DNA of 64,000 nucleotides from Haloprofundus halophilus (GCF_003439925.1 NZ_QQRR01000001.1:620001-684000); one strand, 5' to 3'. Counted from the first letter of the stretch, positions 51,130 to 60,131 are shown. Numbers and translations are program-made. The notes: generated by a model from the letters alone, not told the origin.

Positions 51130-51525
51130 ATGGACGTAGAACTGTTCGGAACGACTGTCGCGCTGGACGAGGCGGTCGTTTCGGTTTCACCGGACGAACT
51201 CCGTCGACAGATCGCCGCCTACGAGTCCGGCGAGCGTCGGACGTTCGACCTCGAACTGCAGCAACCCGCCGGCTTCACCGGCGCGGTGATGGAAGCGATG
51301 GCCGAGATACCGTACGGAGAGACGCGTACGTACGGCCAACTGGCGGCGAAGCTCGACACCGCGGCCGTCGCCGTCGGTGGAGCGTGCGGGCGGAACCCAC
51401 TTCCCATCGTCGTGCCGTGTCACCGCGTCGTCGGCGCGGACTCGCTCGGCGGCTACTCCGCCGGTGGCGAGCAGGGGCTCCGACTGAAACGCCGTCTCCT
51501 CGACCACGAGCGCGCAAACGAGTGA
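51130..51525 (+). CDS. ogt: Methylated-DNA-[protein]-cysteine S-methyltransferase
   Basis: A 131-aa AGT/Ogt. The active-site motif PCHRV is in GRNPLPIVVPCHRVVG near residue 97, and the HTH that reads the minor groove is in PYGETRTYGQLAAKL. It takes the alkyl group from O6-alkylguanine onto its own cysteine, a suicidal repair. Short N-terminal domain, as in archaeal Ogt. ATG at 51130 follows tatctattttg by about 30 bp. Confidence 0.93.
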   Translation: MDVELFGTTVALDEAVVSVSPDELRRQIAAYESGERRTFDLELQQPAGFTGAVMEAMAEIPYGETRTYGQLAAKLDTAAVAVGGACGRNPLPIVVPCHRVVGADSLGGYSAGGEQGLRLKRRLLDHERANE

Positions 51526-51609
51526 ACCGGTCGCCGCTCGGGGACGATGACGGCGCTCGACACCGCGACGCTAGCTAGCTATTAGCACGTGCGGCGACTA
51601 CGCTCGACT

Positions 51610-51903
51610 ATGAGCGAAGAGCGCTCCCGGCGGCGGAACCTCCGGATGCCCGCGAACGGCGAGCAGTTCGCACTCGTGACGGACATGCAGGGGTACGGCC
51701 GCGTCCGACTCCGCTGCGACGACGGCAAAGAACGGATGGGACGCATCCCGGGTCGGATGCGTAAGCGAATCTGGATTCGAGAGGGCGACGTCGTCCTCGT
51801 CGAACCGTGGGACTGGCAGGACGAGAAAGCCGACATCGTGTGGCGATACGACCAGCAGGACGCCGAGCAGTTGCGCGAGGAAGGCCACATCAACGTCGGG
51901 TGA
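51610..51903 (+). CDS. eif1A: Translation initiation factor aIF-1A
   Basis: A 97-aa OB-fold protein with basic N-terminus [20 protein letters not shown], core [20 protein letters not shown] and [20 protein letters not shown], and the [20 protein letters not shown] end. aIF-1A helps place initiator tRNA on the 30S subunit. Haloarchaea often carry more than one copy. ATG at 51610 follows ctagctattagcacg, probably its promoter. Confidence 0.95.
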   Translation: MSEERSRRRNLRMPANGEQFALVTDMQGYGRVRLRCDDGKERMGRIPGRMRKRIWIREGDVVLVEPWDWQDEKADIVWRYDQQDAEQLREEGHINVG

Positions 51904-52027
51904 AGTCAGCGGTCGGCGGCGGTGCGTTCCGCCGCTCGGCTCGCTACTCCCGGCGAGCCTCGGCGTCCGGATGCCGGTAGATACAAGCACCAGCTACCTC
52001 GGAGACGACAACGATTGTCAGCGTGCG

Positions 52028-52249
52028 ATGGTTCGAGAGTTCACCGAGGACGACCGGAACAAACGCGTCGTGACTGCAGAAGGAACCGAGGTCGGAACGA
52101 TACGCGAGGTGGACGGCGACCGCGCGACGGTCGACCGCGACGACGACGCCGGTCTCACGGACAAGGTAAAGAGCTTCCTCGGGTGGGACGGCGACTCCGA
52201 CGAACTGCGCACCGAACACATCGACTCCTACGACGAAGGGCGCGTCTGA
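52028..52249 (+). CDS. Small PRC-barrel-like protein
   Basis: A 73-aa acidic protein: VVTAEGTEVGTIREVDGDRA resembles a PRC-barrel strand pair, then VDRDDDAGLTDKVKSFLGWD and the end DELRTEHIDSYDEGRV. Haloarchaea have many stand-alone PRC-barrel-like proteins of unknown function. ATG at 52028 is favoured over the ATG at 51971. Confidence 0.72.
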   Translation: MVREFTEDDRNKRVVTAEGTEVGTIREVDGDRATVDRDDDAGLTDKVKSFLGWDGDSDELRTEHIDSYDEGRV

Positions 52250-52325
52250 CTGCGAAACTCGCCGTAAGCGGGAATCGGTGCGCCGTCTCGGGGTCGAGCC
52301 GTCGACTCGACTGTTTTTCGCTCGG

Positions 52326-52640
52326 TCAGTCGTCTTCCGACGCTTCGGGTAGCTCCGGGTTGCCGAGCGGAGCGTCGGTGCTCGGGAGGTCGAGCGAGAC
52401 GTCGCGGACGCCGATGGTGTCGAGAATCCGGCGAAGCGTCTGCCCGCGGTCCGTGCCCCGGGGCGCGTCGATGCAGGAGAGGTGGACGAACGCGCCGTAG
52501 ATGTCGCCGCCGAGTTCGTGCGACACCGAGAAGAACCGCTGCTGCATGGTGAAGTCGCCGAGCCGGAGCTCGACGACGGGGTCCTCCTCGACGAGGTCGC
52601 CGCCGCAGATGTCGCACGTGGGCTGACCGTTGTTGTTCAT
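52326..52640 (-). CDS. Small cysteine-containing haloarchaeal protein
   Basis: A 104-aa protein. PTCDICGGDLVEEDPVVELR has a CxxC knuckle near residue 9 and a further Cys lies in VHLSCIDAP, so it could bind zinc. The core continues FTMQQRFFSVSHELGGDIYG; the C-terminus is Pro/Glu-rich. No name is known to me. Start ATG 52640. Confidence 0.72.
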   Translation of the reverse strand: MNNNGQPTCDICGGDLVEEDPVVELRLGDFTMQQRFFSVSHELGGDIYGAFVHLSCIDAPRGTDRGQTLRRILDTIGVRDVSLDLPSTDAPLGNPELPEASEDD

Positions 52641-52769
52641 AGGGCGAGAGAGGTATGCGGCGCAGCGACGAGAAAGTACGGAACAGTCTACACGACCGAG
52701 TATGTGGGCGACGGACGCGTCGGCGCACTCCGGACCGGGCGCCGGGGGTCGACTCACTGTCGCAGCGAG

Positions 52770-54005
52770 TCACCCGCTGTCCGACGTCGCGTCCGCGGAC
52801 GCGTCGCTCAGGAACTCGTCCATCTTCCGTGCGAGCGCCAGCGCGAACTCGTCGTCGTTGACGGCGGCGTCCATCTCGACGAGTTCGACACCGGGGTCGA
52901 GGTGCTCGCGGACGGCGTCGAACAGCGCCTCGTCGGCCTCGGGGTCGAAAAACGGCTCGCCCTCCACGTCGAGCATCGAGACGCCGTCGAGTGGCAGATA
53001 CACCGCGACGGCTCCCGACGCGTGGTTCACCTTGCCCGCGAGAATCTCGCCGAGTTCGGCGGTCTCGTCGGGCGTCGTCCGCATCAGCGTCACCTGCGGA
53101 TTGTGCCGATAGAACGTCCGGTCCTCGAATCGCTCCGGGACCGAGTCGGGCGGTCCGAAGTTCACCATGTCGAGCGCCCCGACCGAGACGACGTGCGGGA
53201 TTCCCATCTCGCCGGGCGCGTCGAGTCGGTCCGGGCCGGCGCTGAGTACGCCGCCGACGAGTTCGTCGGCCCACTCGGTCGTCGTCACGTCGAGTACACC
53301 GTCGACGACGCCCTCTCGAACGAGACTCTCCATCGCCCGCCCGCCCGAACCGGTCGCGTGAAAGACGATGGTCTCGTAGCCGCGCTCTTCGAGGTACTCG
53401 CGGGCGGTCTGGACACAGGGCGTCGTGACGCCGAACATCGTGAGAGCGACGGTGGGTTTCTCCTCGACCTCGACGTCGGCCTCCCTGGCGACCATCCCGA
53501 CCATCGCCAGCGCCGCGTTCGCGATGATGCGCCGAGAGAGCTGATTCAGGCCCTCGATGTCGGCGACCGAGTACGTCATCGCGATGTCCTTGAAGCCGAC
53601 GTACGGTTCGACGTCGCCGGAGGCCATCGTCGACACCATCAGTTTCGGAACACCGACCGGGAGCGCCCGCATCGCCGTCGTCGCGACGGAGGTGTTACCC
53701 GACCCGCCGAGTCCGAGGATACCCTCCAACGTTCCCTCGTCGTGGAGTCGCTCGGCGATAGCGGCGGCCCCGCGTCCCATCACGTCCATCGCCTCGCCGC
53801 GGTCGCCGCCCTCCCGGAGCGATTGGAGGCTCGTCCCGCCGGCCTCGGCGACGGTTTCGGCGTCCGTGTCCGGCGTGAACTCCGGGTCGTCCATCACGCC
53901 CACGTCGACGACGTGAACGTTCACGCCCTGCGCCTCGATCACGTCGCGGGCGAACGCGATCTCCTCGCCCTTCGTGTCGAGCGTCCCGACGATGACGACG
54001 CTCAC
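52770..54005 (-). CDS. Tm-1-like ATP-binding (UPF0261) protein
   Basis: A 411-aa protein matching UPF0261/Tm-1-like: VVIVGTLDTKGEEIAFARDV at the start, GILGLGGSGNTSVATTAMRA, LMVSTMASGDVEPYVGFKDI, a second Rossmann-type half PTVALTMFGVTTPCVQTARE and GAVAVYLPLDGVSMLDVEGE. In tomato Tm-1 this domain inhibits tobamovirus replication; the prokaryotic function is not known. In many organisms it is fused to a TIM-barrel domain, which here is encoded separately at 54142-54981. Start GTG 54005 overlaps the 47-aa gene stop by 4 bp. Confidence 0.9.
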   Translation of the reverse strand: MSVVIVGTLDTKGEEIAFARDVIEAQGVNVHVVDVGVMDDPEFTPDTDAETVAEAGGTSLQSLREGGDRGEAMDVMGRGAAAIAERLHDEGTLEGILGLGGSGNTSVATTAMRALPVGVPKLMVSTMASGDVEPYVGFKDIAMTYSVADIEGLNQLSRRIIANAALAMVGMVAREADVEVEEKPTVALTMFGVTTPCVQTAREYLEERGYETIVFHATGSGGRAMESLVREGVVDGVLDVTTTEWADELVGGVLSAGPDRLDAPGEMGIPHVVSVGALDMVNFGPPDSVPERFEDRTFYRHNPQVTLMRTTPDETAELGEILAGKVNHASGAVAVYLPLDGVSMLDVEGEPFFDPEADEALFDAVREHLDPGVELVEMDAAVNDDEFALALARKMDEFLSDASADATSDSG

Positions 54006-54145
54006 AGCGGCTCACCTCCTTCCACGTCTTCGGCTTCGCCCGATTCTTCCGCGCCGTCGGGCGCGTTCGGTAACTTCGGGACGCCTCGGTCGAACGACGG
54101 ACTCTCGACGTCCTCCGGCGAGACGGAGGTGCGGTCGGCGCTCAT
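54002..54145 (-). CDS. 47-aa acidic micro-protein in the Tm-1-like operon
   Basis: A short gene with ATG at 54145, overlapping the TIM-barrel gene stop by 4 bp (ATGA), and a TGA at 54002 overlapping the next start by 4 bp (GTGA). The product is Pro/Ser/Asp/Glu-rich: [20 protein letters not shown], then [10 protein letters not shown]. It looks disordered and could be a linker between the two proteins or a remnant of a fusion. The double overlap makes real translation likely. Confidence 0.72.
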   Translation of the reverse strand: MSADRTSVSPEDVESPSFDRGVPKLPNAPDGAEESGEAEDVEGGEPL

Positions 54146-54981
54146 AGCTCGATGTCCTTGAACTCGCGGGCCTGACTCTCGATGGCCTCCTCGGTCGGGA
54201 GGCGCTCGATGCTGGACGCGCCGAAGAAGCCGACGACGCCCTCGGTGTTGTCGAGGACGTGTCTCGCGTCGTCGGGCCACGCTATCGGGCCGCCGTGGCA
54301 GATGACCATCACGTCGTCGTCGACGTCCGTTGCGGCGTCGTGAATCTCCTGCACGCGCTCGGCGGCAGTGTCGAGGTCGAGCGACGTTTCGGCCCCGATG
54401 TCGCCGCTGGTCGTCAGTCCCATGTGCGCGACGACGACGTCGGCACCGGCCTCGGCCATCTCGCGCGCCTGGTCGGTGTTGAACACGTACGGACAGGTGA
54501 GCATCTCCTGCTTACTGGCCTCGCGAATCATCTCCACCTCCTCGTCGTAGCCCATCCCGGTCTCCTCCAAGTTCTGCCGGAACTGGCTGTCCTCGTCGAT
54601 GAGACCGACGGTGGGGAAGTTCTGTACCCCGGAGAACCCGCGGCGCTTCAGGTCGGCGACGAACACGTCCATCTGCCGGAACGGGTCCGTCCCGTTCACG
54701 CCGGCGAGCACCGGTGTCTCCTCGACGACCGGGAGCACCTCGTGGCCCATCTCGACGACGATCTCGTTGGCGTCGCCGTAGGGCAACAGCCCCGCTAACG
54801 ACCCGCGGCCGCCCATCCGGTAGCGACCGGAGTTGTAGATGATGAGCAGGTCGATGCCGCCGCGTTCGGCGAATTTCGCCGAGATACCCGTCCCGGCACC
54901 CGCGCCGATTATCGCCTTCCCTTCGTCGACCGTCGCGCGAAGTTCGTCGAGCGCTTCGTCGCGCGTGAATCGGTTTGACAT
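54142..54981 (-). CDS. TIM-barrel protein, phosphoenolpyruvate hydrolase family
   Basis: A 279-aa TIM-barrel protein: [100 protein letters not shown]. This is the family found as the C-terminal domain of Tm-1-like fusions; an isocitrate-lyase/PEP-mutase-like chemistry is suggested by name but unproven. It is the first gene of a three-gene operon with 4-bp overlaps. ATG at 54981 (MSNRFT) is preferred to 54999. Confidence 0.9.
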   Translation of the reverse strand: MSNRFTRDEALDELRATVDEGKAIIGAGAGTGISAKFAERGGIDLLIIYNSGRYRMGGRGSLAGLLPYGDANEIVVEMGHEVLPVVEETPVLAGVNGTDPFRQMDVFVADLKRRGFSGVQNFPTVGLIDEDSQFRQNLEETGMGYDEEVEMIREASKQEMLTCPYVFNTDQAREMAEAGADVVVAHMGLTTSGDIGAETSLDLDTAAERVQEIHDAATDVDDDVMVICHGGPIAWPDDARHVLDNTEGVVGFFGASSIERLPTEEAIESQAREFKDIEL

Positions 54982-55148
54982 ACCACGATACTGTATCACG
55001 AGACCGGATAAGTAATGATGGGGAGGTGACAGCAGCGGCGGACTAGTTCGAGATACTCATGCCGGGCACCGGCCACTACGTTCGCGCCGGGCACCTGCCA
55101 TCACGTTCGCGCGGTACGTCTATGCACACAGCGGACGAACGTTCGCCA

Positions 55149-56162
55149 ATGCGTACCGCAGCATTCACCGAACTCGTCGGTCCCGACGGTGTCGACATCG
55201 TCGACGAACCGACGCCGGAAGCAGGCGTGGGAGAGGCCGTCGTCGACGTCGAAGCCTGTGCCGTCAACCGCCACGACCTCTGGATTCTCGAAGGCGACTC
55301 CGCGATGGTCGACACCGGCGACCTGCCGTTCGTCAGCGGCCTCGACGTCGCCGGCGTCGTCGCGTCCGTCGGCGACGACGTGACCGCCGTCTCGCCGGGC
55401 GACCGCGTCGTGCTGTGTCCGAACGAGACCTGTGGAGTCTGCCGTTTCTGCCGGGAAGGTCCGGAGAACCTCTGCGAGAACTTCTCGCTGTACCACGGCG
55501 GCCTCGCCGAATTCGCGCTCGTGACCGCGGACCGCCTCGTCGCGCTCCCCGACGCCGTCGATACCACGACCGCGGCGGCGCTGCCGACCGCCTACATGAC
55601 CGCCTTACACATGCTCCGGCGCGCCGAGGTCGGGCCCGGTGACCTGGTGTTCATCCCGGGTGCGACCGGCGGCATCGGCGTCGCGAGCGTGCAGTTAGCG
55701 GACGTTCTGGGTGCGCGAACGGTCGGTACCTCCTCGTCGTCGGCGAAGCTCGACCAGGTGTCGACGCTGGGCCTCGACCACGCCGTCGAAGGGGCCGACG
55801 TCGAGGAGATTCGAGCGGCAGTGCGCGATATAGGGGCGCCGGACGCGGTGCTCAACCACCTCGGCGGCCCGTACACCGAACTCGGACTGGACCTCCTCCG
55901 TCGCGGTGGCCGGATGGTCGTCTGCGGTCGGACCGCGGGCGGTCGCTCCGAAATCGACGTACCCGACCTGTTTCTTGGACACAAACGCCTCGTCGGCAGC
56001 ACGATGGGGACGCAACCGGACCTCGAACGGCTGGTCGAACTCGTCGCCGACGGGGCGCTCTCGCCGGAGATACACGGAACCTTCCCGCTCGAAGAGACGG
56101 GCGCGGCCTTCGAGGCGATGGCCGAACGCGACCACGTGGGGAAAATCGTCGTGACGCCGTAG
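55149..56162 (+). CDS. Zinc-type alcohol dehydrogenase-like oxidoreductase
   Basis: A 337-aa medium-chain dehydrogenase/reductase. The catalytic-domain start MRTAAFTELVGPDGVDIVDE, zinc-site region VDVEACAVNRHDLWILEGDS, the structural zinc cysteines in ETCGVCRFCREGPENLCENF and the NAD(P) motif FIPGATGGIGVASVQLADVL are clear. At the catalytic zinc position Asn-Arg-His replaces the usual Cys-His, typical of quinone oxidoreductase-like members. Substrate unknown. ATG at 55149 is used; 55122 is possible. Confidence 0.9.
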   Translation: MRTAAFTELVGPDGVDIVDEPTPEAGVGEAVVDVEACAVNRHDLWILEGDSAMVDTGDLPFVSGLDVAGVVASVGDDVTAVSPGDRVVLCPNETCGVCRFCREGPENLCENFSLYHGGLAEFALVTADRLVALPDAVDTTTAAALPTAYMTALHMLRRAEVGPGDLVFIPGATGGIGVASVQLADVLGARTVGTSSSSAKLDQVSTLGLDHAVEGADVEEIRAAVRDIGAPDAVLNHLGGPYTELGLDLLRRGGRMVVCGRTAGGRSEIDVPDLFLGHKRLVGSTMGTQPDLERLVELVADGALSPEIHGTFPLEETGAAFEAMAERDHVGKIVVTP

Positions 56163-56207
56163 ACCGACCCGAGGGCGAAACCCGACCGCGAAGCCGACTA
56201 CGGCGAC

Positions 56208-56264
56208 GGCGGTTGCGGCAACGGTGACTGCAGCGGCGGTGGTTGCGGTGACGGTGACTGCAGC
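56208..56264. repeat. Two 27-bp direct repeats between dehydrogenase and regulator
   Basis: Copies at 56208-56234 and 56238-56264 share ggNggttgcggNNacggtgactgcagc with a 30-bp period. They lie in the ~160-bp space between the dehydrogenase stop and the regulator start and continue the dehydrogenase frame as a Cys/Gly-rich stretch. Confidence 0.75.
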
Positions 56265-56325
56265 GACAGCGCGTCTGTCGTCTCGGGGACGAACAGCTAT
56301 AGTAGCCGTCGCGTGTACTATATCC

Positions 56326-57132
56326 ATGGCACACACTGACACACACGGTGCGCTCGACGACATCAGCTACCTCGCGCGCTCACACCACCGCGTACCTCTC
56401 CTGGTGGCGCTCGCGACTCGGCCGAGGAGCGGGGCCGAACTCCGGGACCTGGCGAACGTCTCCTCCTCGACCGTCCGACGGACGCTCCGCGAGTTCGAGA
56501 CGCGACGCTGGGTGCGTAAAGACGGGTTTCGGTACGAGGCGACGGAACTCGGGGCGTTCGTCGCGTCCTCGGTCGAGGCACTCGTCGGACAGGTCGAGAC
56601 GGAGCGGAAGCTCCGCGACGTCTGGCACTGGCTCCCGGGCGAGGAGAGCGGCTTCGGCGTCGACACCTGCGTCGGGGCCGTCGTCACCGTCGCCGAGTCG
56701 GACGACCCGTACCGACCGGTGAACCGGTTCGCCTCGCTGCTCCGGGAGACCGACCAGTTCCGGTTCGTCGGCGTCGGCATCGCCCTGCTCGAACCCTGCA
56801 GAGACGAGTTCCGCGAGCGGGTGCTCGACGGCATGCGCGCGGAGATAATCGATCCGCCGAGCGTCGCCGAGCACATCCTCGAAACGTATCCGGACCACTG
56901 CTCGAAACCGCTCGAAAGCGACAACTTCAGCGTGCGGATACACGACGACCCACCGCCGTACGGCGTCTGTCTCTTCGACCGTCGGGTGGGCGTCTGCGGG
57001 TACGACCACGACAGCGGAACGGTCCGTGTGTTGATCGACTCCGTGGCCCCCGAAGCGCGCGAGTGGGCCGAAATCCTGTACGAGTCGTACTACCGCGAGA
57101 GTCGACCGCTCCGCCGCGAGACGATTCTCTAA
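56326..57132 (+). CDS. HTH transcriptional regulator with FilR1-like domain
   Basis: A 268-aa protein. Residues 1-85 form a winged HTH (VPLLVALATRPRSGAELRDL, SSSTVRRTLREFETRRWVRK). Residues ~130-265 match the FilR1-type regulatory domain found in archaeal regulators (FRFVGVGIALLEPCRDEFRE; GVCLFDRRVGVCGYDHDSGT). The ligand is unknown. ATG 56326 follows tactatatcc, a probable TATA and start region. It is 163 bp after the dehydrogenase and may control it. Confidence 0.85.
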   Translation: MAHTDTHGALDDISYLARSHHRVPLLVALATRPRSGAELRDLANVSSSTVRRTLREFETRRWVRKDGFRYEATELGAFVASSVEALVGQVETERKLRDVWHWLPGEESGFGVDTCVGAVVTVAESDDPYRPVNRFASLLRETDQFRFVGVGIALLEPCRDEFRERVLDGMRAEIIDPPSVAEHILETYPDHCSKPLESDNFSVRIHDDPPPYGVCLFDRRVGVCGYDHDSGTVRVLIDSVAPEAREWAEILYESYYRESRPLRRETIL

Positions 57133-57283
57133 TGAGGCGGCGGCGCACCGCCGTCTCCCCGAGCGTCGTCGTTAGGTGACCGCCGAGCAGTCGCCGCGCG
57201 ACGGTCACTCGTCGCCCGACCGGCGGCCGATAGCTACCTCTCTTCACCGGTCGTGTACTCCTCCGGCGAACGGAGACACAGCC

Positions 57284-57457
57284 ATGAAAGACGCACACAA
57301 ACTCGACTGCGAGTCGGCCGCCGCGGACTGCCGGTTCATCGTCCAATCGGAAGACGAATCGGAGGCGATAGAGCTCGCGAGGCGACACATGCAGGACGTC
57401 CACGGCAAAGAGTACAGCGACGACGAACTCCGGACGGAGCATCTGCAGGTCGTTTGA
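57284..57457 (+). CDS. DUF1059 family small protein
   Basis: A 57-aa protein with the DUF1059 pattern: LDCESAAADCRFIVQSEDES with two spaced Cys, then AIELARRHMQDVHGKEYSDD with the Hx..H end. The cysteines and histidines may bind a metal. The ATG is at 57284; the longer frame upstream is not protein-like. It follows the FilR1-type regulator. Confidence 0.82.
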   Translation: MKDAHKLDCESAAADCRFIVQSEDESEAIELARRHMQDVHGKEYSDDELRTEHLQVV

Positions 57458-57690
57458 GCGTTCGTCGAGGTGCCGAGCGCTCGAGCGGCGGTTTTTCCGG
57501 TGAGAGGTGGGTTCCCGACGCGTTCCACGTCCGTCGGCGGCTCTCTCGCCTCGAACCCGGCGAGATGTGCACGTCGGAGCGGGTGTGAAGAACGTCGCAG
57601 CCTCCGTCTGAGTGCCGATGTCTCGAACTGCGGAGGAGAGTGCCGACTACCCGTGTTACTTATTCGCGTGGGGGTCGGACTGTATAGAGT

Positions 57691-58773
57691 ATGTCAATTG
57701 ACACTCTCGAATCGCTCCACGAGCACCTGCAGTGGGCGATTCAGGTCGAACTTTCGACCATTCCAGCGTACCTCTACGCGATGTACTCCGTCGACGACGA
57801 CACCTCCGTACCGTACCGGCTCATCCGGAGCGTAGTCGTCGAAGAGATGCTCCACACAGCCCTCGTAGCGAACGTACTCACCGCTGCCGGCGGCGAGCCG
57901 CGGTTCTACGACGAGAGCGTCGTCCTGTCGTATCCGATGGCGCTGCCTCACCATCGGCCCGAAATCGTCCTCGGGCTGGAACGAGCATCCCCGGAACTGA
58001 TCGACCGCGTGTTCGTGACGATCGAACGGCCCAGAGAGGTCGGCGGGTTACCGGAGGACGACGACTACGAGACTATCGAACAGTTCTACATGGCCGTCGA
58101 GGAAGCCATCGAGCGCCTCGACACCGAAGAGGGACTGTTCGAGGTGGACCGGACCGACCGCCAGATGGCGGAGTCGGGCTACTACGCCCCGGTGGAGTAC
58201 GATTTCGAAGAGAGCGGAGGCCTCGACGCCGTCGTCGACCGGGAGACGGCCACCAGCGCCGTCGAGACCATCGTCCACCAGGGAGAGGGGTACCGAGACG
58301 CCGAGTACGCCGACCCCGACCACCACGAGCAGACGCACTACTACAAGTTCAAACAGATTGCCGACGGAACCCATCCGCTCGGTGAGACGCGCGCCGTGCC
58401 GACCAACCCTCGGGCCGCCGAGTACCCGGAGCATCTCCGCCCGGCCGCGGACCTGTTCAACGCCTGCTACTCCTATCTCTACGTGCTGATGGACGGGCTG
58501 TACTCCCCTGTCGACTCGGAGACGAAAGACGACCTCGTCCTCGAACTCTACGGCGTGATGATGGCGGCGATGCGGCCGTTGGCTCGGTGGCTGACCAGAC
58601 AACCCCTCGCCGACGGCGCGGACGAACACGCCGCGCCGACCTTCGAGTTCTATCGCTTCGACGGCGACCCGGTGGAGGAGTTGCACCGACTCGCTGACGC
58701 GGTAACAGAGCGAAATCCGGAACTCGCCCACGTCCACGGCGCGCTGGTGCAGCTTCGGGGCGTCGGTCGGTGA
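57691..58773 (+). CDS. Ferritin-like VioB-type (iminophenyl-pyruvate dimer synthase-like) protein
   Basis: A 360-aa protein whose first 230 residues match the ferritin-like domain of VioB-type proteins. Probable di-iron ligands are Glu20 in AIQVELSTIPAYLYAMYS, Glu52 and His55 in VVEEMLHTALVAN, and later Glu/His in VHQGEGYRD and HYYKFKQI. VioB itself couples indole-pyruvate imines; most relatives are uncharacterised. The rest is helical (LFNACYSYLYVLMDGLYSPV). It starts ATG 57691 and converges on the CDGSH gene with 18 bp between stops. Confidence 0.85.
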   Translation: MSIDTLESLHEHLQWAIQVELSTIPAYLYAMYSVDDDTSVPYRLIRSVVVEEMLHTALVANVLTAAGGEPRFYDESVVLSYPMALPHHRPEIVLGLERASPELIDRVFVTIERPREVGGLPEDDDYETIEQFYMAVEEAIERLDTEEGLFEVDRTDRQMAESGYYAPVEYDFEESGGLDAVVDRETATSAVETIVHQGEGYRDAEYADPDHHEQTHYYKFKQIADGTHPLGETRAVPTNPRAAEYPEHLRPAADLFNACYSYLYVLMDGLYSPVDSETKDDLVLELYGVMMAAMRPLARWLTRQPLADGADEHAAPTFEFYRFDGDPVEELHRLADAVTERNPELAHVHGALVQLRGVGR

Positions 58774-58791
58774 GCGAACGCTCGAACTCCG

Positions 58792-59454
58792 TCACTCCCC
58801 CTCGGTCGAGAAACCGATTCGGCCGTGAGTACCGTCGCAGAAGGGTTTGTCTTCCGAGTGCCCACACCGGCAGAGCCAGACGTCCGTGCCGCGGAAGACC
58901 GACCCGTCGTCTTCCCCGCTCATCTCGAACGGGCCGCTGACGTGGAGCGGACCGTCCGGCGTCGGCACGACCGAGAGTCTACCCCCGCCCCCCGTCGCCC
59001 CTGTCTCCGCGGAGTTGTCTTCGACAGTTCCCGGGGCCTCGAACTCGATTTCGAGGTGGGAGTTGTCGCAGAGCGGCTTGTTGTCCGAGGCCCCGCATCG
59101 ACACAGCGCGATTCGGGTGTCGGCGAGCAGTTGCTCGTCGTCCGGCGTCTCGATGACGCTGTCACCGCGGACGTAGTGCGGCCCGTCCGAGGTGACGGTA
59201 ACGGTGTTCTCGTCGGCGACGGCTTCCTCGGGGCCGTCGTCGGCTCGTTCGTAGTGGAGCGCGCCGGTGGGACAGCGCTCGATGACCTCGGCGATATCGT
59301 CTGCGTCCGCGTTGTGCGGGTTTACCCACGGCCGCTGGTCCGTGTCGAACACGTCCGGGAGGCCGCGGACGCACTCCCTCGCGTGGATGCATCGCCGCAC
59401 GTCGTAGCTGACCTCGATTCCCTCGCCGGTGTACCTGTGTATCTCTTCGTCCAT
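58792..59454 (-). CDS. (4Fe-4S)-type domain plus two CDGSH iron-sulfur domains
   Basis: A 220-aa protein. Residues 10-70 form a Fer4_19-type domain with Cys22, Cys28 and Cys61 (RRCIHARECVRG ... ERCPTGALHY). Residues 115-135 hold the first CDGSH cluster site (Cys118, Cys120, Cys129, His133) and residues 193-212 the second (Cys195, Cys197, Cys206, His210). CDGSH proteins bind [2Fe-2S] with 3Cys-1His ligation and take part in redox or iron-sulfur handling. Its neighbour is a ferritin-like gene. ATG at 59454. Confidence 0.93.
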   Translation of the reverse strand: MDEEIHRYTGEGIEVSYDVRRCIHARECVRGLPDVFDTDQRPWVNPHNADADDIAEVIERCPTGALHYERADDGPEEAVADENTVTVTSDGPHYVRGDSVIETPDDEQLLADTRIALCRCGASDNKPLCDNSHLEIEFEAPGTVEDNSAETGATGGGGRLSVVPTPDGPLHVSGPFEMSGEDDGSVFRGTDVWLCRCGHSEDKPFCDGTHGRIGFSTEGE

Positions 59455-59534
59455 CGCTTGGGTCTAGATGGGTGGGAGAGTTGTGAAGGTTCGTGGCGTG
59501 GTCTGTGAATACGTGTAACTAAAGAATTCCTGCG

Positions 59535-60131
59535 TTAGAGGAAGAAAATCGTTGCAACCTCGAACAGTACATACCCGACAACACCGAGTATCAACAGAAG
59601 TTGGAGAACCGCCACAACGGCCTCGTCAGTACTCATCTCGTCCTCCTCGAAAGTAGTTGGTTTTTCAGTAGGGGTAGAATCTACAGGCTCCGTCTGAGAC
59701 ACGTTCATCGGGCCGACATACGTGTCGACTAAGTCAACGGCTCCCACCTCATCGATAAGGCGCGAGAGTGAATCGCCGTCTAACAACTTCACGTTCAAAT
59801 CGCCCGCCAATTCCTGTGCCTGACGAGTGAATCCACTCGTGGTGACAACTACGACGGTATCAGCATCCTGTTCTTGGTGTCGGAGACTGCTGTACTGCTG
59901 GATGTCGCGTGACCCAACGTTGTTCCCCTCGTCGTACCGTTTGGCCTGAATAACCTGCTTCTCCCGGAATGGGGTGGACCTGGTGGCGATTACGTCGATT
60001 CCTTTGTCGACGGATTGTTGAGAAGCTTCAGTTTCCCAGCCGCGGCGGCTCCACAACTCTGCGATGAACAACTCAAACTCGTACGGTTCGAGACTACGGA
60101 GTCGTTCGTGATGTGCGGTGGTGACAGCCAT
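59535..60131 (-). CDS. Mrr-type restriction endonuclease with C-terminal membrane helix
   Basis: A 198-aa protein. Residues 10-130 form an Mrr-like PD-(D/E)xK nuclease domain: LEPYEFELFIAELWSRRGWE, Asp46 in DKGIDVIATR, Gln62-x-Lys64 in QVIQAKRYDE, and VVVVTTSGFTRQAQELA. After a Pro/Thr linker there is one hydrophobic segment (VLQLLLILGVVGYVLFEVAT, ~174-196), so the nuclease is probably tethered to the membrane. Mrr nucleases usually cut modified DNA. The ATG overlaps the stop of the HTH gene by one base. Base composition is more AT-rich than the region around. Confidence 0.85.
   Translation of the reverse strand: MAVTTAHHERLRSLEPYEFELFIAELWSRRGWETEASQQSVDKGIDVIATRSTPFREKQVIQAKRYDEGNNVGSRDIQQYSSLRHQEQDADTVVVVTTSGFTRQAQELAGDLNVKLLDGDSLSRLIDEVGAVDLVDTYVGPMNVSQTEPVDSTPTEKPTTFEEDEMSTDEAVVAVLQLLLILGVVGYVLFEVATIFFL

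Noticed and set aside
52028-57457. Shared DELRTEH heptapeptide in the PRC-barrel-like and DUF1059 proteins
   Set aside because: The surrounding residues and codons differ; this is probably coincidence.
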